Shown piece after piece: positions 13,693 to 13,966 of a DNA stretch of 13,966 nt (the stretch's first letter is position 1; every line of letters starts with the position of its first letter). The notes beneath the pieces are model-generated. The model searched no databases. It had not been told where the DNA came from and saw only the letters and a list, made by a program, of their open reading frames with translations. The stretch comes from Alistipes sp. CAG:831. GTDB lineage: Bacteria; Bacteroidota; Bacteroidia; Bacteroidales; UBA932. Position numbers and translations under genes: made by a program. The DNA lies in the NCBI GenBank assembly GCA_000432775.1, contig HF990400.1, forward strand, positions 5,134 through 19,099, read 5' to 3'.

Positions 13693-13816
13693 CCGGTAAT
13701 CTCTGATGTCACACGCGATGCGGTGGAGTGTTGAATGACATGTACTGCGAGCAGGTTAGTCGTAGTTCTACAAATTCATAGCATAAGTTTTGTCGGCCAA
13801 AGTGCAATCCAGGTAA

Positions 13817-13932
13817 CAGTAGAAATTTACCCCGGGCGGATTTCTACTGACCCGGGATTTGCCTAGCAGGCTCGGCTTTTCCCGCACGGGAATACTTCTG
13901 CTGGCGGAATTAGCCCCAAGGAATTTCTACTG
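13817..13932. repeat. Repeated ATTTCTACTG motif with CCCGGG palindromes
   Basis: CAGTAGAAAT (13817-13826) and ATTTCTACTG (13840-13849) form a perfect 10-bp inverted repeat around CCCGGG (13831-13836). A third copy, ATTTCTACTG, lies at 13923-13932. A second CCCGGG is at 13851-13856, and a tight hairpin TTCCCG-CA-CGGGAA at 13879-13892. The right edge of the window may cut the array. Confidence 0.55.
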
Positions 13933-13966
13933 AACCCCAAATACCCCTTGCCACAAGAAATGACCA

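Larger units (their letters stand above)
13330..13966. other. Gene-free, repeat-rich region to the right edge
   Basis: I find no credible gene in these 637 bases. The two longest open frames (about 63-66 codons, on opposite strands over 13521-13734) overlap each other, have no recognisable motif and run through inverted repeats. The region contains a 167-bp unit with 18-bp inverted ends, a perfect 10-bp hairpin, four CCGACAAAA motifs in mixed orientation, and repeated ATTTCTACTG motifs among CCCGGG palindromes. No tRNA, rRNA, SRP RNA or tmRNA signature is visible. It could be decayed mobile DNA, a non-autonomous element or a structured RNA. Confidence 0.6.

Noticed and set aside
13521..13734. 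Two open frames of about 63-66 codons on opposite strands
   Set aside because: They overlap each other, cross the inverted repeats, have no recognisable domain and no supported promoter.
13840..13932. AATTTCTACT-like motifs recalling the 3' part of Cas12a CRISPR repeats
   Set aside because: The paired GTAGAT half is missing, the copies are irregularly spaced and one is inverted, and no cas gene is present.

Overview
The window looks like a chromosomal segment of a Bacteroidales bacterium, most likely close to Rikenellaceae/Alistipes. The genus is a guess; the order is fairly safe. The evidence is the set of Bacteroidetes-typical proteins (DUF4199 next to a glycosyltransferase, DUF1573, an extended SecA, MeaB, a small bactofilin). 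Promoters also match the Bacteroidetes sigma consensus (TAnnTTTG at -7), and most genes lack a Shine-Dalgarno sequence.

Layout, left to right. (1) 1-2553, minus strand: thrS followed by infC. infC is cut off by the left edge, uses a non-canonical ATC start, and has a perfect AGGAGG ribosome binding site. (2) 2636-4137, plus strand: a two-gene unit of a DUF4199 membrane protein and a dolichol-phosphate-mannose-synthase-like glycosyltransferase. It diverges from thrS through interlocked promoters. (3) 4138-4372: non-coding, with a degenerate 13-bp tandem repeat and a 12-bp-stem hairpin that lies between two convergent units. (4) 4373-9543, minus strand: secA, lpd (dihydrolipoamide dehydrogenase) and a bactofilin, closely spaced and probably one operon. 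(5) 9658-13005, minus strand: a DUF1573 exported protein, the meaB GTPase and a 10-TM putative metal exporter, with gaps of only 9 and 3 nt. (6) 13106-13276, plus strand: a 56-residue 2[4Fe-4S] ferredoxin with its own promoter and a strong intrinsic terminator. It diverges from DUF1573 through a second interleaved promoter pair. (7) 13330-13966: about 640 nt with no convincing gene but many short inverted and direct repeats. These include a 167-bp MITE-like unit, a perfect 10-bp hairpin, four copies of CCGACAAAA and three copies of ATTTCTACTG.

Most of the window is housekeeping: translation (thrS, infC), protein export (secA), central redox metabolism (lpd, ferredoxin), B12-enzyme maintenance (meaB), and envelope or cytoskeleton functions. 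I see no defence system, CRISPR array, integrase or transposase gene. The least explained DNA is the repeat-rich right end, followed by the 4.14-4.37 kb intergenic region.
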